DNA of 64,000 nt from Zhengitettix transpicula (lineage: Eukaryota; Arthropoda; Insecta; Orthoptera; Tetrigidae): NCBI GenBank assembly GCA_037074705.1, contig CM073593.1, forward strand, positions 22,014,001-22,078,000. Direction: 5' to 3'. The notes beneath the pieces are model-generated. The model did no database searches and was not told where the DNA came from. It was given only the letters and a program-made list of their open reading frames with translations. Position 1 is the first letter of the stretch. Every line of letters begins with the position of its first letter. Shown here piece after piece: positions 34,813 to 45,479 of the stretch. The translations under genes were made by a program, and so were the position numbers.

Positions 34813-34929
34813 CGGAGTCGGCAACAATGGTGCCAACAAACGTTAACAAAATTTTAGGAGAATTCTAGAGCATTTGTTGGCACCAATTTTTTTCGTGTTT
34901 TCATAATTTCCCATATACTGTTGTGTAAT

Positions 34930-35045
34930 TTTATAAATAAATGACCTTGATCCAGAAAAGTAAATAAATTCTTTATTGCCAAAAAAATAATAAATTTACG
35001 ACGACCTTTCGTTCTCTTCTGAGACATCATAAAATATGACAATCT
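34930..35045 (-). mobile_element. PLE 3' end, family 1, degraded
   Basis: The minus strand ends CTTTTCTGGATCAAGGTCAT (tail) and starts ATGATGTCTCAGAAGAGAAC, GAAAGGTCGTCG. The core boxes are mutated. Confidence 0.5.
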
Positions 35046-35139
35046 TTGATAATTTTGTTGATAACTTAGTCATCATTTGTAGGTTCTTTGTAGACTTCAA
35101 TAGACTGGAAAAACAATTAATTTTGAACAAATACTGATC

Positions 35140-35345
35140 CTATTAATATGAAAGATGGCCAAATACAGACAAAAGAAGTGATAATATAAATACCACACAA
35201 GTTGGCTTTTGAGTTTTGACGACTGACTAGTGCAGTTGTCTTTCTCTACGCTCTTGCGATTTTTTTTTCTGCAGCTGAAGAAAGGAACAAAGCTTCCAGA
35301 AACGTTGTGTGGTATTTATATTATCATTTAGTTATAAAATTAAAA
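35140..35345. mobile_element. Head-to-head pair of PLE ends, family 2, left arm truncated
   Basis: Left (minus): GAAAGATGGCCAAATACAGA and the complement of GTGGTATTTATATTATCAC, cut before its core. Right (plus): GTTTTGACGACTGACTAGTG, a core at 35275-35306, then GTGTGGTATTTATATTATCA. Confidence 0.65.
35275..35306 (+). ncRNA. Hammerhead ribozyme core, family 2
   Basis: CTGAAGA, A, A, GGAA-CAAAGC-TTCC, A, GAAA, CGTT, then GTGTGG. Stem II is a perfect 4 bp with base pairs different from 45354. Stem I upstream (TGCAG) no longer pairs with GTGTG. Confidence 0.55.
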
Positions 35346-35377
35346 AGAAAACATTTACGTCTGGTTGAAAATAAAGA

Positions 35378-35545
35378 ATAATAAAGATAGCCAATACATA
35401 CAAAAAAAGGGTAATATAAATACCACACGACGATTCTGGGATCCTTGTTCCTGTCGTCAGGTGCTAAGAAGAGCCTAGAGAAATACAACTGCACATGTCA
35501 GTTATATTACCCTTTTTTGTTTGTGTTGACTATCTTTCTTATTCA
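35378..35545. mobile_element. Head-to-head pair of PLE ends, family 2
   Basis: Left (minus): ATAAAGATAGCCAATACATA tail with a core at 35429-35460. Right (plus): only the outer part remains, TATATTACCCTTTTTTGTTT and GTTGACTATCTTTCTTATTC, the complement of the left arm. Confidence 0.7.
35429..35460 (-). ncRNA. Hammerhead ribozyme core, family 2, with stem I
   Basis: The minus strand reads GCAC (stem I), CTGACGA, CAGGAACAAGGATCCCA, GAAT, CGTC, GTGTGG (stem I). Stem I forms four pairs (GTGT with GCAC, one G.U). Stem II keeps three pairs. GAAA is GAAT, a likely inactivating change. Confidence 0.55.
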
Positions 35546-35584
35546 TTATTTATAAAATTACCCACAGTATTTTGGAAATTATGA

Positions 35585-35703
35585 GGTGTAAATGCGGCCT
35601 AAGCACAAATTTTTGTTTACGGAGTAGAATATAGATAGGATAGAGCTTGGCTGTATTATTTAAAAAAATTGCGTCACATCAATTTATTTTTATCTAATTA
35701 TAT
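35585..35703 (-). repeat. Inverted repeat arm, right
   Basis: Partner of 34697-34812. The arms enclose about 770 bases that hold three PLE-end fragments, forming a 1-kb foldback. Confidence 0.85.
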
Positions 35704-35734
35704 TTTTTACTATCGAGAATAATATTATTATTTT

Positions 35735-35795
35735 GTCTGCATTTGGCTATCATTCTCATTATTATTTTTCAATCAGACGTTTTCATTTTAAATAC
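35735..35795 (+). mobile_element. Outer tail of a PLE, family 2
   Basis: TTGTCTGCATTTGGCTATCA, TTCTCATTATTATTTTTCAA, TCAGACGT: the family 2 outer tail and the sequence that follows it at 4695 and 45440. Confidence 0.55.
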
Positions 35796-36390
35796 TGTTT
35801 CTCATTGAATGTGAAGAAACGTTTCGGACAGTAAAAACTCTGTTCGTTCTCAGGAATAAAGAATATCAAACAGAGCTGGGTACTCGAGTCCGATCACTCC
35901 TTACAGTAATAAACCTTCCAAATTCAGTCTCTTCTATAGAAACGTCTATGTAGGCCATTTACGTCGGACTCATTCTTCTTTGACAATGGACAATGCGACA
36001 ACAATAATATTACACCATTGTCAAAATTTAAAACCCAGCAATACGAAGGTATTCAAATCAGATATTCTAGAAATAGTTATGAGTTACGTAGATCAGACAC
36101 TAATTTTTCAAGATTGTTTATAAAATGTCATGTTACATTAGGAAATACGGATCGAGCGACGATGGAACCGATTTCGTAAGAATAAAGATTAAATAATCGG
36201 ATATAAATCAGTGTACTGTATATGTGTAACGGAAATGGGTAGTCAATTTGAAGTAAAATTTTCAGGTGGTCAAAGAGGGTTTGAAACACAAGGTGGGACA
36301 TTAAGAATATGACTTGGACTAAGTGGATTAAAGCAGAAAAACATAGACGAGAGCCAGGAAGTTTCTCTAGGTATATAATCATGAACTTGT
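35796..36390. other. nothing recognised
   Basis: No supported feature. Confidence 0.5.
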
Positions 36391-36399
36391 GTTTATGTT

Positions 36400-36690
36400 A
36401 GACAGAAATAAAACGACCAGAACAGCGAACGTGTTGCATGCGGCGCTTTGCGAGCTTCCCCGCTAGGAGCGCTGGCGCAGCAGTCTGACACGTTGCCTTG
36501 AGCTGCGTCAGTCGTGTTTCGGGAACGGAGGAGATTGTAACGATGTTTTCCGTGTGACGACCAAGTGTAAATGCCGCCTGTTGCAATGCTGTGCTTTCTG
36601 CAGGGTGACTTCGTGAGGGAAGAAGTTGCCAACCCCAGAAGGCGGCTTAAACTGAGGAGTCTATCAGGGTGAGACAAACTTCTACCTAAC
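36400..36690. other. GC-richer island, possible exon
   Basis: GC is clearly higher than around it. On plus, TTTCTGCAG at 36595-36603 could be a splice acceptor and CAGGGTGAGA at 36664-36673 a donor; the 66 bases between are open in one frame (GDFVREEVANPRRRLKLRSL). On minus, a 108-codon frame at 36393-36719 overlaps. Neither matches a family I know. Confidence 0.25.
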
Positions 36691-37534
36691 GGAAAGCTGT
36701 TAATTTTCAAATAAACCAATTTGCAGCTGCAAGTCTAGCAATTTAAATTTAAATCTCCATACATACCTTTAATATAAAATAAATCTAATATTTTAATTCA
36801 CGTTAGAAACATCTCAAGCATTAATGCTTTGTCATAAAATTCGATATAAAACAATTTGCCTCGTTTAAAAACTTATTTTAATTAAATTTTTATCCACGAA
36901 ACATGAGACCGATAACGCCTTTTAGATTTATCAAGTATTGGCTTAAAATTATTTGAAAATAGAAAGATCCGCAGACATCGCATCAATTTGGCAGTTGGAA
37001 CCAACAACACGGCCTGGTGTCAATATTTACAATTCATCACCTCCCGTTTTTCTATAGAAATGAATGATTTTGTAACGATTGAGTGCTAATATTTACAAAC
37101 AGATACACTTAAAATTGTTACTTTATGAGCAAACATTGACTTTTATTCTCTGAGATGAAAGAATTCAAACCTGCGACTGAAATCACAGCCATCCATTAAA
37201 ACAATATTTCGTTTTGAAAGTGCAACTATTTAATTTAAAATTAAATTTTTTCAAATATCAATTCGTTAAATAGTTGAAATTGTCGACTATATTAATTGAA
37301 AAAGACGGTATTCAGCGAATGCATTGATTGTCGTATTTTCGATGATCAGGTACAATTGATTTACTATCCATATTCTTTCGAAAGCCTGTATTAGAGTCCT
37401 TTGTATTTATAATAGGCAGGTGTTTTTAACGTTTATTTAAAAAGAAGTCAGATTATTGTAATTCTCAAAGTAAAAAAATTTGAAATTTTTTACGGTTAAT
37501 TAAACCTTTGTTGAACAGTAATATATTTATAATT
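36691..37534. other. nothing recognised
   Basis: AT-rich. Confidence 0.5.
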
Positions 37535-37985
37535 TGATGAAATATCTAAAAACAGACAAAATTAAGTGTTGATATAAATACCACACAACGTTTATGGAAT
37601 CCTTGATCCTTTCGTCTGTTGATTGGGAAAAAAAAAACACGAGAGCCAGGAACGAAACAGTTGACAAACGTGTTACTGTTTGAAAACAAATAATTATTTC
37701 TATATTTACTAGGATATTACCGTTGTTAATTAGATTTTATGAAGCATTTCTTCTTACAGCGACTTAAGAATATAAAAAGTATTCAAATTTCATGTAAAAA
37801 CTAATTGTTAAAAATATATGAGTTTAAATTTGTAATTGCGCGGTTGTGTCGCTCGTGGTTCTGTTGGGTATTTTTTTATTTCATGACCTGACGAAAGGAA
37901 CAAGGATCCCAGAAACGTTGTATGGTATTTATATCATCACTTAATTTTGTCTGTCTTTGGCTATTTCATCTAATTATATTTAATA
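37535..37985. mobile_element. Head-to-head pair of PLE ends, family 2
   Basis: Left (minus): GATGAAATATCTAAAAACAG tail, CCACACAACG and a core changed to CAGACGA (37588-37619). Right (plus): core at 37888-37919 then GTATGGTATTTATATCATCA and TTTGGCTATTTCATC. Both outer tails end in the same GATGAAATA word instead of the usual AATAAGAAAG, so the two arms share a variant end. Confidence 0.7.
37888..37919 (+). ncRNA. Hammerhead ribozyme core, family 2, intact boxes
   Basis: CTGACGA, AAAGGAACAAGGATCCCA (GGA with TCC pairs), GAAA, CGTT, then GTATGG. Two pairs of stem I remain (AC with GT). Confidence 0.6.
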
Positions 37986-39960
37986 CAGACGGATTATATT
38001 CTTACATCAGTAATATACATTTGATTAAATTTCCCTACAAAGAGGCTCTTCTCACTATGACACTATAAGCTGGTTCTGCACAGAAAACGATTAGAGTTAT
38101 TACGCATTTATACAAATTTCAGAAAGTAAATTCGAAAAGAATCGATTTCATCTATCATAAAAATTACTTAACATTAAAAATGTTTCATATTTGCAACAAT
38201 TATTTTTTAGAATGTTTTGTATTATAAAATCGCATTTAATGTTAGAATATAATTACTATCGGTAATTTCTTAGTAAATATAGAAATAATGGTTTTCATGC
38301 AGTAACAAGTTTTAGAACATGAAAAACTCCATAAGGCGTAACTGGAAATTATGTAATATTTTCTCTCTCAGACGTAAAAAAAAATGTCAAAGCGTGGTGT
38401 GGGTGAGGCGATATGAATTATTTGCGCGTTGCTTCCTCGTCGAAGGTAATTAACTATGAAGTGGGGAAGATCAAAGCGCCGAGGGGGAAAGTAATTGTCA
38501 TCAATATCGTTTCGAAACTCCCTGCATCAAGCTAACAATATCACATTATAGCATACAGAACTCGATAACAAATGTACAGTTTATTAAATACTTGACACAA
38601 GTAAGAGAAATTTCTTCTGAAGTATTTCTAACAAGAATGTTTATTGCATTCGCAAAACTACTTGTTAAATTATAGCGTAAGTGAGAAATCTTTAGGTTGA
38701 CGTGTGAACTAGGAGATTATATTCTTCCCCATGTCCATCAAAATATATATTCTTTAAAAATACCAATAAGAAAATCGTATGCTCCAGTACATCTTCTTTT
38801 TCCGAGAAACGGCAGTTTTTAAATAAAAGGCTCCACTGTGATATTTGTAAAATGATTTGGTATTACAAGAAAACCTCACGATCCATACTTCAGTATCAAA
38901 ATATATAATTTTTATTATTATTATTATTATTAAAGTTAACTTTTAGTCCGGAGACTTTACAGTTGTTATAATAATAATAACAGTATTTACAATTGTAAAA
39001 ATTAAACAAATAACAAGGTTGATAATATATAATATGATATTAGATTTAATGTTGTCAGCAAAGAGTTCTGTTTCCAGTAAACATTTTCCTTTTAACCTCG
39101 AGCACGTCGTCATGCTTTTTTACCTTACGGTCCGTTTTCACGTTGTGGCAGACTCTTTTTTTTCCCCCACAACTTCAACAGAAAAATTTGCATTCGCCCC
39201 CATTGAATTAATGTAGTGGTTGTCATTTACTGCTCTTTTCTAGCTAACGGCGATATGCACGACGTCTGTGCGTAAGTTGTCAACGTCATACAGCGGGGTT
39301 ATTATTTGAATAAAGATTACCGTTACAGTCACTGAAACACAAGCCTTGACGTTCAGAAATTTAATCAATTAAAAAATATATATACAACAACTGCACACCG
39401 TCTGCCCAATAATCATGCGACATTTTTTTTATACCGCGCCAGATTTAGAAATATATTCGCCATATATATCTACGAATATTTTTTAATGAAGTGAACCAGA
39501 TAGAATTTAAGACGTTATGACGTCCGACATTACACGGTTTATTGTTTAAACATTCTGCTGAAGAAATAACGCGACGTTTATTCCCACTAAGTCGAGAAAC
39601 ATCTAGTGCAAACTGGGACTCGACCAGTATCCTCGAGTTTCCAGCCATTTTCAAGTTCGTCCAACATGAATCTTGGCGGCTTCTGCCCCATAGTAAAATT
39701 TCCGATGATTCGTTTTAAATAAATTTACATAAAAAAACTATTTCAGTCTCATATTTATTTTAATTTCTTCTGAAGCTTGTTGATCATAATAAATATGTTA
39801 CATACAAAATAGCTTATTCTATTCTGTGAATAAAATTGTAAACTTAATCGGACTTTAATTAATATCAAATTAATGAATATATAATAGCCAATAGTCATAA
39901 TTTATTGAATTTTAAATTTACTACATTACTACAAAATGTTCTCTTCAATTTATCTCAAAA
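37986..39960. other. nothing recognised except a short microsatellite
   Basis: A TTA run of about seven units lies at 38912-38932. Frames at 39019-39216 and 39445-39654 are unassigned. Confidence 0.5.
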
Positions 39961-40291
39961 TAAATATAATGAAAAATGACCACAGTTGAATTCCAAAGTT
40001 ATAAATTTAGTATAACACGGTTAACGAAATATGATTTGAATTTATATAAACCATTAATCAGCAAAAAATTAGACTACTTACAACAACTACCAGGTCTGAA
40101 ATTTCAAACACATAACGATACTTTCATTATTGTAACTGATTTTTAACACAAGAATTAAACTTTGAAAAATCATTTTAAATAATAAAACTGAATCATACAT
40201 GTATTTTAAATTTTATGTATCTGTTTTAACAAACATTGAATTTATATTTTCATAGCACCATACTCTGGATACAATTTATGTCATAAATCAT

Positions 40292-40444
40292 AACATTGTA
40301 TACAAAATTGAGTGTTTGGATTGTGGAGCTTGCTATATCGGTCAAACGAAGCGTAAGCTTCGAACCAGAATTAAAGAACGTTTTGCAAAAATAAAACAAC
40401 CATTGGATAAACAATGTTTTAACAAAACATTTATAAGTGAATAA
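40292..40444 (+). pseudogene. PLE GIY-YIG endonuclease domain, best preserved
   Basis: An uninterrupted frame reads NIVYKIECLDCGACYIGQTK and then RKLRTRIKERFAKIK, ending in TAA at 40442-40444. It shows the Cys-x2-Cys-x2-Cys cluster in front of YIGQT and the LRTRIKE segment with the conserved arginine, as in Penelope-like GIY-YIG nucleases. The FDW...SEMLHI end is missing beyond the stop, and no reverse transcriptase part is legible upstream. A hammerhead-like core follows about 380 bases downstream on the same strand, as in a PLE 3' region. Confidence 0.8.
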
Positions 40445-40910
40445 TTACGGAAATTATTGGATTAAAATAATCCATAATTAGATGTGAAATGTTTTTACTA
40501 ACCTCGTTTGATGAGCTGCATATTAGGTGAAATATAAATTCAATAAATGTGAAAACAACACAACGAAATTTAAATTCCAAATATAATTCAGATTTATTAT
40601 GCTAAAAAATTTTGTGTAGACCCCTGTCGATTATTTTGAGATGTTTGCATGAAATTGTGTTTCGGCCCTAGATGTTGTTGGCAGTAGTCTAAATTTTTCT
40701 TTTTAATGGTTTATATAATTTCAAATAACATTTTGTTTATTATGCAGTTAAACACATCTTATAGTAAATTTATTTCTTTGGATGTCAACTGTTGTATGTT
40801 TTTCATTACATTCCTTAGGTACAACTGAAGAGGTCCCTGAACGTAAGGAGGAAATGTTTTGTAGTATTGCAGTCAATATAATTTTTTAATAAATTCTGAC
40901 TATTCTTCTT
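40445..40910 (+). mobile_element. PLE 3' region, family 1
   Basis: It runs from the nuclease stop to a core at 40825-40857 and the tail TTTTTTAATAAATTCTGACT. The order matches the PLE at 4317-4907. Confidence 0.6.
40825..40857 (+). ncRNA. Degraded hammerhead-like core, family 1
   Basis: CTGAAGA, GGTCCCTGAACGTAAGGAG, GAAA, TGTT. Both boxes are present but stem II pairs poorly and CGTH is lost. Confidence 0.35.
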
Positions 40911-41399
40911 GTCTATGTAATCACACTATCACATTTTAAAAACGTTCGCCTATACAGTTTTCTCATACTAATAAATCATATACTATGTGATTGAAAATTG
41001 TTTTATTTCTGGAAAATTATTTTCAGTCTCAAGAGAATCAAAGATGTTTGTTTATTACTAAAATACCGAATTTAAAAATTAAAATCTCTCTTATAGCTTA
41101 AACCTATAAAAATTAAGTTAAATTTTGGGATTTTTGTAGATTGAAGAAAATCGTTCCTGACCTTTGGATGTCAATTATAAAAATCTACTCTATAACCCTA
41201 ATCTGAGAAACGAGTGCACATACTCGCACACATATAAAATATATAAGTAGACATCGAGGATTTTACTAACACGTCATTAAACTCGGTGTAGACTCACTTC
41301 TCTTTCAGGGTGACTGTCAGCAACACGAGGCACGGTTGTACATTTTCCAGAGATAATGTTTCGCCTGCAAGCAATTAGTACTATCGTAATTTCAGAGAT
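40911..41399. other. nothing recognised
   Basis: AT-rich. Confidence 0.5.
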
Positions 41400-41651
41400 C
41401 TAATTGTGCAGAACATGGAGCACAGACATGGCCCATCTGCGCTCGTCGTCTGGAACACTAAATTCTGGCACATGTTGCAGCCCACTCACGAAAACCCAGC
41501 GGGTCATTAACTCGACAATTTCTTCTTCGTTCTCCATTGAGCTTCCGAGAAGTGGGGATTTGAGGCCTACATGCAGATCGTAGTAACTGCGGATGATGTA
41601 GTGTTTGTTACCTGAAGAACGGAAACAACCCTGAAATTTCTTCATATGCCC
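41400..41651 (-). CDS. Candidate terminal coding exon of a host gene, unidentified
   Basis: An open minus-strand block of about 83 codons ends in TAG at the left edge and reads HYIIRSYYDLHVGLKSPLLG, then ENEEEIVELMTRWVFVSGLQ and FSVPDDERRWAMSVLHVL. Its composition is balanced and its GC is above the surroundings, unlike chance frames here. Possible splice acceptors are TTTATAG before GGGCAT (41652) or CGTTCTTCAG (41612); the latter could also be read as a donor, CAG/GTAACA. I do not recognise the family. It could pair with the block at 44389-44579 on the same strand, or be a chance or retrotransposon-derived frame. Confidence 0.4.
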   Translation of the reverse strand, partial: GHMKKFQGCFRSSGNKHYIIRSYYDLHVGLKSPLLGSSMENEEEIVELMTRWVFVSGLQHVPEFSVPDDERRWAMSVLHVLHN

Positions 41652-41984
41652 CTATAAATTTAATAAAATCGTATATTTACCTATTTTTAAATTATTTATT
41701 TTACAACACAACGTAACAGTTTCGTTAAGTATGAGAAAAAGATGCTATCATTTTGTGTTATTTTTCTCCAAAACGCAATTAGATAAATGAATATTAATTT
41801 AATTTTATCAATTTTCAATCTCGCACTATTATAACTGCTTTAACAGTGACCGTCATTAGCAGCAATCTCAATTCAGTTTTTACAGTGTAACATCACCGTA
41901 CAGCGATGCCGTATTTATATGCTGACAATAATCTTCAGTAATAAGTTTTACAGAAATTCCTTTTTTTATGTTACTAATTGGATG
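41652..41984. other. nothing recognised
   Basis: No supported feature. Confidence 0.45.
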
Positions 41985-42295
41985 CCCGGATTGTCAGAAT
42001 TAAATTCATCGACATCCATAACCCCGGATTGGACTACATACTGCGTTATTTTTTTGTAATGCCCCTCCACCCCCCATCCCTAGAGGTGCTCCCATCCCAT
42101 GTTGAAAGGGCTTGAAATTATACACAAAAACTTTGGGAGAAACGGCATCAATCTCATTAACTTCGAAAAACATTTATCCGCCGCAAATATAGGCCATTTG
42201 AGCACGTTTCAAAATTTACACCCGCAATGTTTGTTTCCGGGTCACGGGACACGTCAAATTTGTTCCACGGGAATAGATTTTCGGAACATACACTC
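41985..42295 (-). repeat. Repeat R4, second copy
   Basis: The minus strand carries CCCGTGGAACAAATTTGACG, CCGGAAACAAACATTG, TGTATAATTTCAAGCCCTTT, GGGGGTGGAGGGGCATTAC and GGGGTTATGGATGTCGATGA, collinear with 32500-32790. The 76-codon plus frame at 42099 is antisense to this repeat. Confidence 0.7.
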
Positions 42296-44388
42296 AGAAA
42301 AATCAAGTCTATTTTATTTATTAGAATAGATTAACGTCTGTAGGTTAATAATTTTAGAAAATGTCCTACGTTTCAGGCTAGAATAATTGATATTATTATC
42401 TGAAACTTGACCTGTAACCATTAATTTACCAAAAAAAAATATTTCATCCTTTATTTCTAATCTTGAATCCCAAATATACTAAAATTAATTTTTCATTGTA
42501 ATGCTTAAAAATTTGAAATTCAAGTTAGTGTCAAGTGGTACAGATAAAAAATAATTGGCTGCTCGATAATTTTTAAACGAATTCACGTTTTGTTCGTGAA
42601 TTCCCCTTATGTTTGGATAGTTTAAAACTAATTATAACTTTATTGTGTACGGTTCACAAATTACTTTCCCGGATTTTCCTTAATTACCCGGTACTAGGTT
42701 GGCCCATTTTCGTTTGCTGTTATTCACGATGAGGCTGATGATAATTCCTTATTAATTAATATACTTGGTGACGTATTTATTAGACGCTTAGGCTGCTGTT
42801 ACTTAACAACGCCTACGTTGACTATCATACTTGTTAATTATCATAAGTCGCAAACTAGGCGTCAGGTCATAAAAGTTAAAAAGGTCAGCACGCCAGGAAT
42901 ATATTCGTAGCTACATGCGTGTAGGAACAACTGCTGCAAAAAATAATTTCGTGATAACGATGTCATCACTTGTGGTAGTGCCGCTCTGCTAAATAACGTA
43001 TAATATTAGCCATAGGCAGTATGACTGTCTAATGTCTTTTTAGTAACTATGGTACAAATGTCCACGTACCGCCTTCAGCAGTCTTCACAAATCTAACTCC
43101 CATGCCCTATGTTAATAATTCAGAAATGACCAATAATCATGAGGAGTAGCAGACATAACATAGGATTGACGTAATGGCAACTGTAAATCTGGTTTCAGAT
43201 GCTGGTACTAGATTAATCTCTTACACGTTCTCATACATTTGTTACGGTTATGCATTTCCGTTTTCCAAGGTTGCATTAATATTTTAGTGGATTTAAGAAA
43301 GTCATAATACAGCAACTAATCCCTGCGGACTGTAAGTGGTTCGCTGTGGTTCTTGACCATTTGCTCAAACAGCTTTTAATGTCAAGGTCTTACTGGTCGG
43401 TCTTTATTCCTTCTCGGTCCAGTGTACGCTTTACAGTGATTGCTCTTAAGAAGAATCCCAAATTATGAGACTGAATTCCACTGTGCAAAGACGATAAATG
43501 TATTACGTTAAACGAAGTCCGTCTCGCAAAGGAATTTACCAGCACATTTAAGATATATTTTCTTAAAAAATAAGAAATGTTGTTGAACGTGCTTGCGACT
43601 GTATGAAAACAATGAAAGTTGTCGAATTCCGATCGTGGCAATCTTATTTTTCATGAAAAATCAACGTGTATGAGCCTTGACTTTATCCTTTGAATTTATT
43701 TTAATAACACGCGTAAGTTACACGTGCAAATTGATATTAAAATATAAATTTTACATAGGATTCGTGGAAATATTATTAGACTTTTATATTTGTAACCGCT
43801 AGAAGAGTCGTCACCGTGGTTTGCAGTCGAGTGATTATGAAATCTGGAAGATGTTTCCAAATTTCACTCAGTCCTGAACGATTGGGCGAGAAGAGTTCCG
43901 AATTAATAAAAAAAATCATTACTGGATTTAGAATTCGTGCCCTTGAACCAAAACGGCTGTTATATATTCATAAATGAATTTAGGGAACGCTAAAAATAGT
44001 CGAAATTCTCTAAAGATACAGAAAAATATTTGGAATCATGACGGCTCCAAAATATCATTTTATTTAGGTTTTCTCTACAATCTTTCAGTTATTCAGACTC
44101 GCAGTGAAATGTTTCTGTTATACGACCATGATATTTAATTTCGAAGTATGAGTACTGGTGAGACAAATAAGTCATTGAACTCGAGCGGTTACCACTGGAT
44201 TCAATATTAATAAGGACAACAGCATTCATGTTCAATGATTTCAAGCAGCATGATACCCAATCTACTGGGTTGATTTGAATATGGCCGCTTGAGGGGGCGG
44301 ACGTGATGTGTTCCAATTGGTCGTGACACGTTAATGAGGTCTCTGAACATGACCTACGGCTTTACCTGCAGCTGGTTGTGTTCTGCCG
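42296..44388. other. nothing firmly recognised
   Basis: Minus frames at 43390-43641 (83 codons) and 44089-44316 (75 codons) have mixed composition but no family resemblance; they lie between the two candidate exons. Confidence 0.4.
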
Positions 44389-44579
44389 TTATCTAATCAT
44401 GCCCCTGGGAATAGCAGAGGCACATCCGGTATATAGCCTGCATGTGGGACAGGATACAGGAATTGCCTCGAGAACGCCATCCTTGTCGGCATCCTCATTT
44501 TTCGTTAATCCTTGAAACACGTACATTTCTGGAAACATTTCGAGATGAAATTCTTCGAAGGTTGGTACATTCACGACTC
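44389..44579 (-). CDS. Candidate coding exon of a host gene, unidentified
   Basis: The minus frame reads VPTFEEFHLEMFPEMYVFQG, LTKNEDADKDGVLEAIPVSC, PTCRLYTGCAS and ends in TAA at 44391-44389. A pyrimidine-rich tract and TCTCAG (44587-44580) could be its splice acceptor. A consensus-like donor CAG/GTAAAG lies 35 bases beyond the stop, near 44366. The acidic, well-mixed composition is unlike chance frames in this AT-rich DNA. I do not recognise the family. Short reading frame, no known homologue and no promoter keep the call tentative. Confidence 0.4.
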
Positions 44580-44591
44580 CTGAGACTTAGA

Positions 44592-45159
44592 AAAGCGTAA
44601 AGTCATACAAAAAAAAATACAATCATATCAAGCGGTTAACATGAATTGTTATTTTTCTCATCTCACTACTCAGACTAGTGGCCGTATAATAGTTTTAATA
44701 AACGAGTCGTTGGAATGGTTATAATTAATCAAATAAATAGGTGCGTTAATCTTTAGTTATCCGACTTGCTTACTCGAGTTATCATGATCACTTATTTTAC
44801 CTATCAAATTTACGACTACTTAAAACAAGTTTACATATTTCATAAATATCTGGTAGTCCTGCATACGGATTCGTTTGTTTTAATAAATGCAAACAGGGTT
44901 TATTTTAAACAATATATTGATATTAAATACTGTAGTAGTGTACACATATTTACAAAGTGATTTCTATGCACTATTATCTTTAAAATATTTATGGCGAAAG
45001 GCCTTTGTTGATTAATCACTGCCGTTATGCTAACACGTAATTTTGGGGTACGTAAATGTGGCTGGATCCTCACACACCGTTATTAATATGTTTAAAATAA
45101 AGAACGCTTTCTCAAAAGAAATGTTGGTACTTAATCTAATAACGCCAATTAATTTAATG
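44592..45159. other. nothing recognised
   Basis: AT-rich. Confidence 0.5.
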
Positions 45160-45475
45160 CTAACTAAGACACAATGAAACTCAATAATTGCTATGATTCC
45201 TTATTATTACGCTAAACCTTCTGTTTTCCATAGTCGTTGCTCCCTAATTGTTACGTTAACTTTTCGGCTCTCCCATTGTCGTTGCGTTTTTGTCGCTTTT
45301 GAGTTTTGATAACTGACGAGTGCAGTTGTGTCGCACTAGGTTCTTCATCGCACCTGACGAAAGGGACAAGGATCCCTGAAACGTCGTGTGGTATTTATAT
45401 TGTCACTTTTTTGAATTGGCTATCTTTCTTATTCATAATTTTCAATCAGACGTAATTTTTTTCATTTTAAGATTC
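45160..45475 (+). mobile_element. PLE 3' end, family 2, least damaged
   Basis: It starts in the last codons of the PLE frame (DTMKLNN, compare the -strand frame at 4699-4890) and continues through the 3' untranslated part, matching the complement of 4317-4640 over about 300 bases. It then carries the best hammerhead (45347-45392), GTATTTATATTGTCAC and the tail AATTGGCTATCTTTCTTATT. 5'-truncated; no target repeat located. Confidence 0.8.
45347..45392 (+). ncRNA. Hammerhead ribozyme, family 2, best copy
   Basis: Stem I: ATCGCAC (45347-45353) with GTGTGGT (45386-45392), seven pairs including two G.U. Core box 1: CTGACGA (45354-45360). Stem II: AGGGA (45362-45366) with TCCCT (45373-45377), five pairs, loop CAAGGA. 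Core box 2: GAAA (45378-45381). Then CGTC (45382-45385), giving minimal stem III and the GTC cleavage triplet; the predicted cut is after 45385. One unpaired A (45361) sits at the stem II junction. The self-complementary ACGT means stem III would form between two copies, as described for PLE hammerheads. All conserved core positions are present. Confidence 0.78.
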
Positions 45476-45479
45476 ACGA

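Noticed and set aside
34828..34885. Perfect 13-bp inverted repeat TGGTGCCAACAAA with a 32-base loop
   Set aside because: No T-run, no family context and no second occurrence; could be chance or a remnant.
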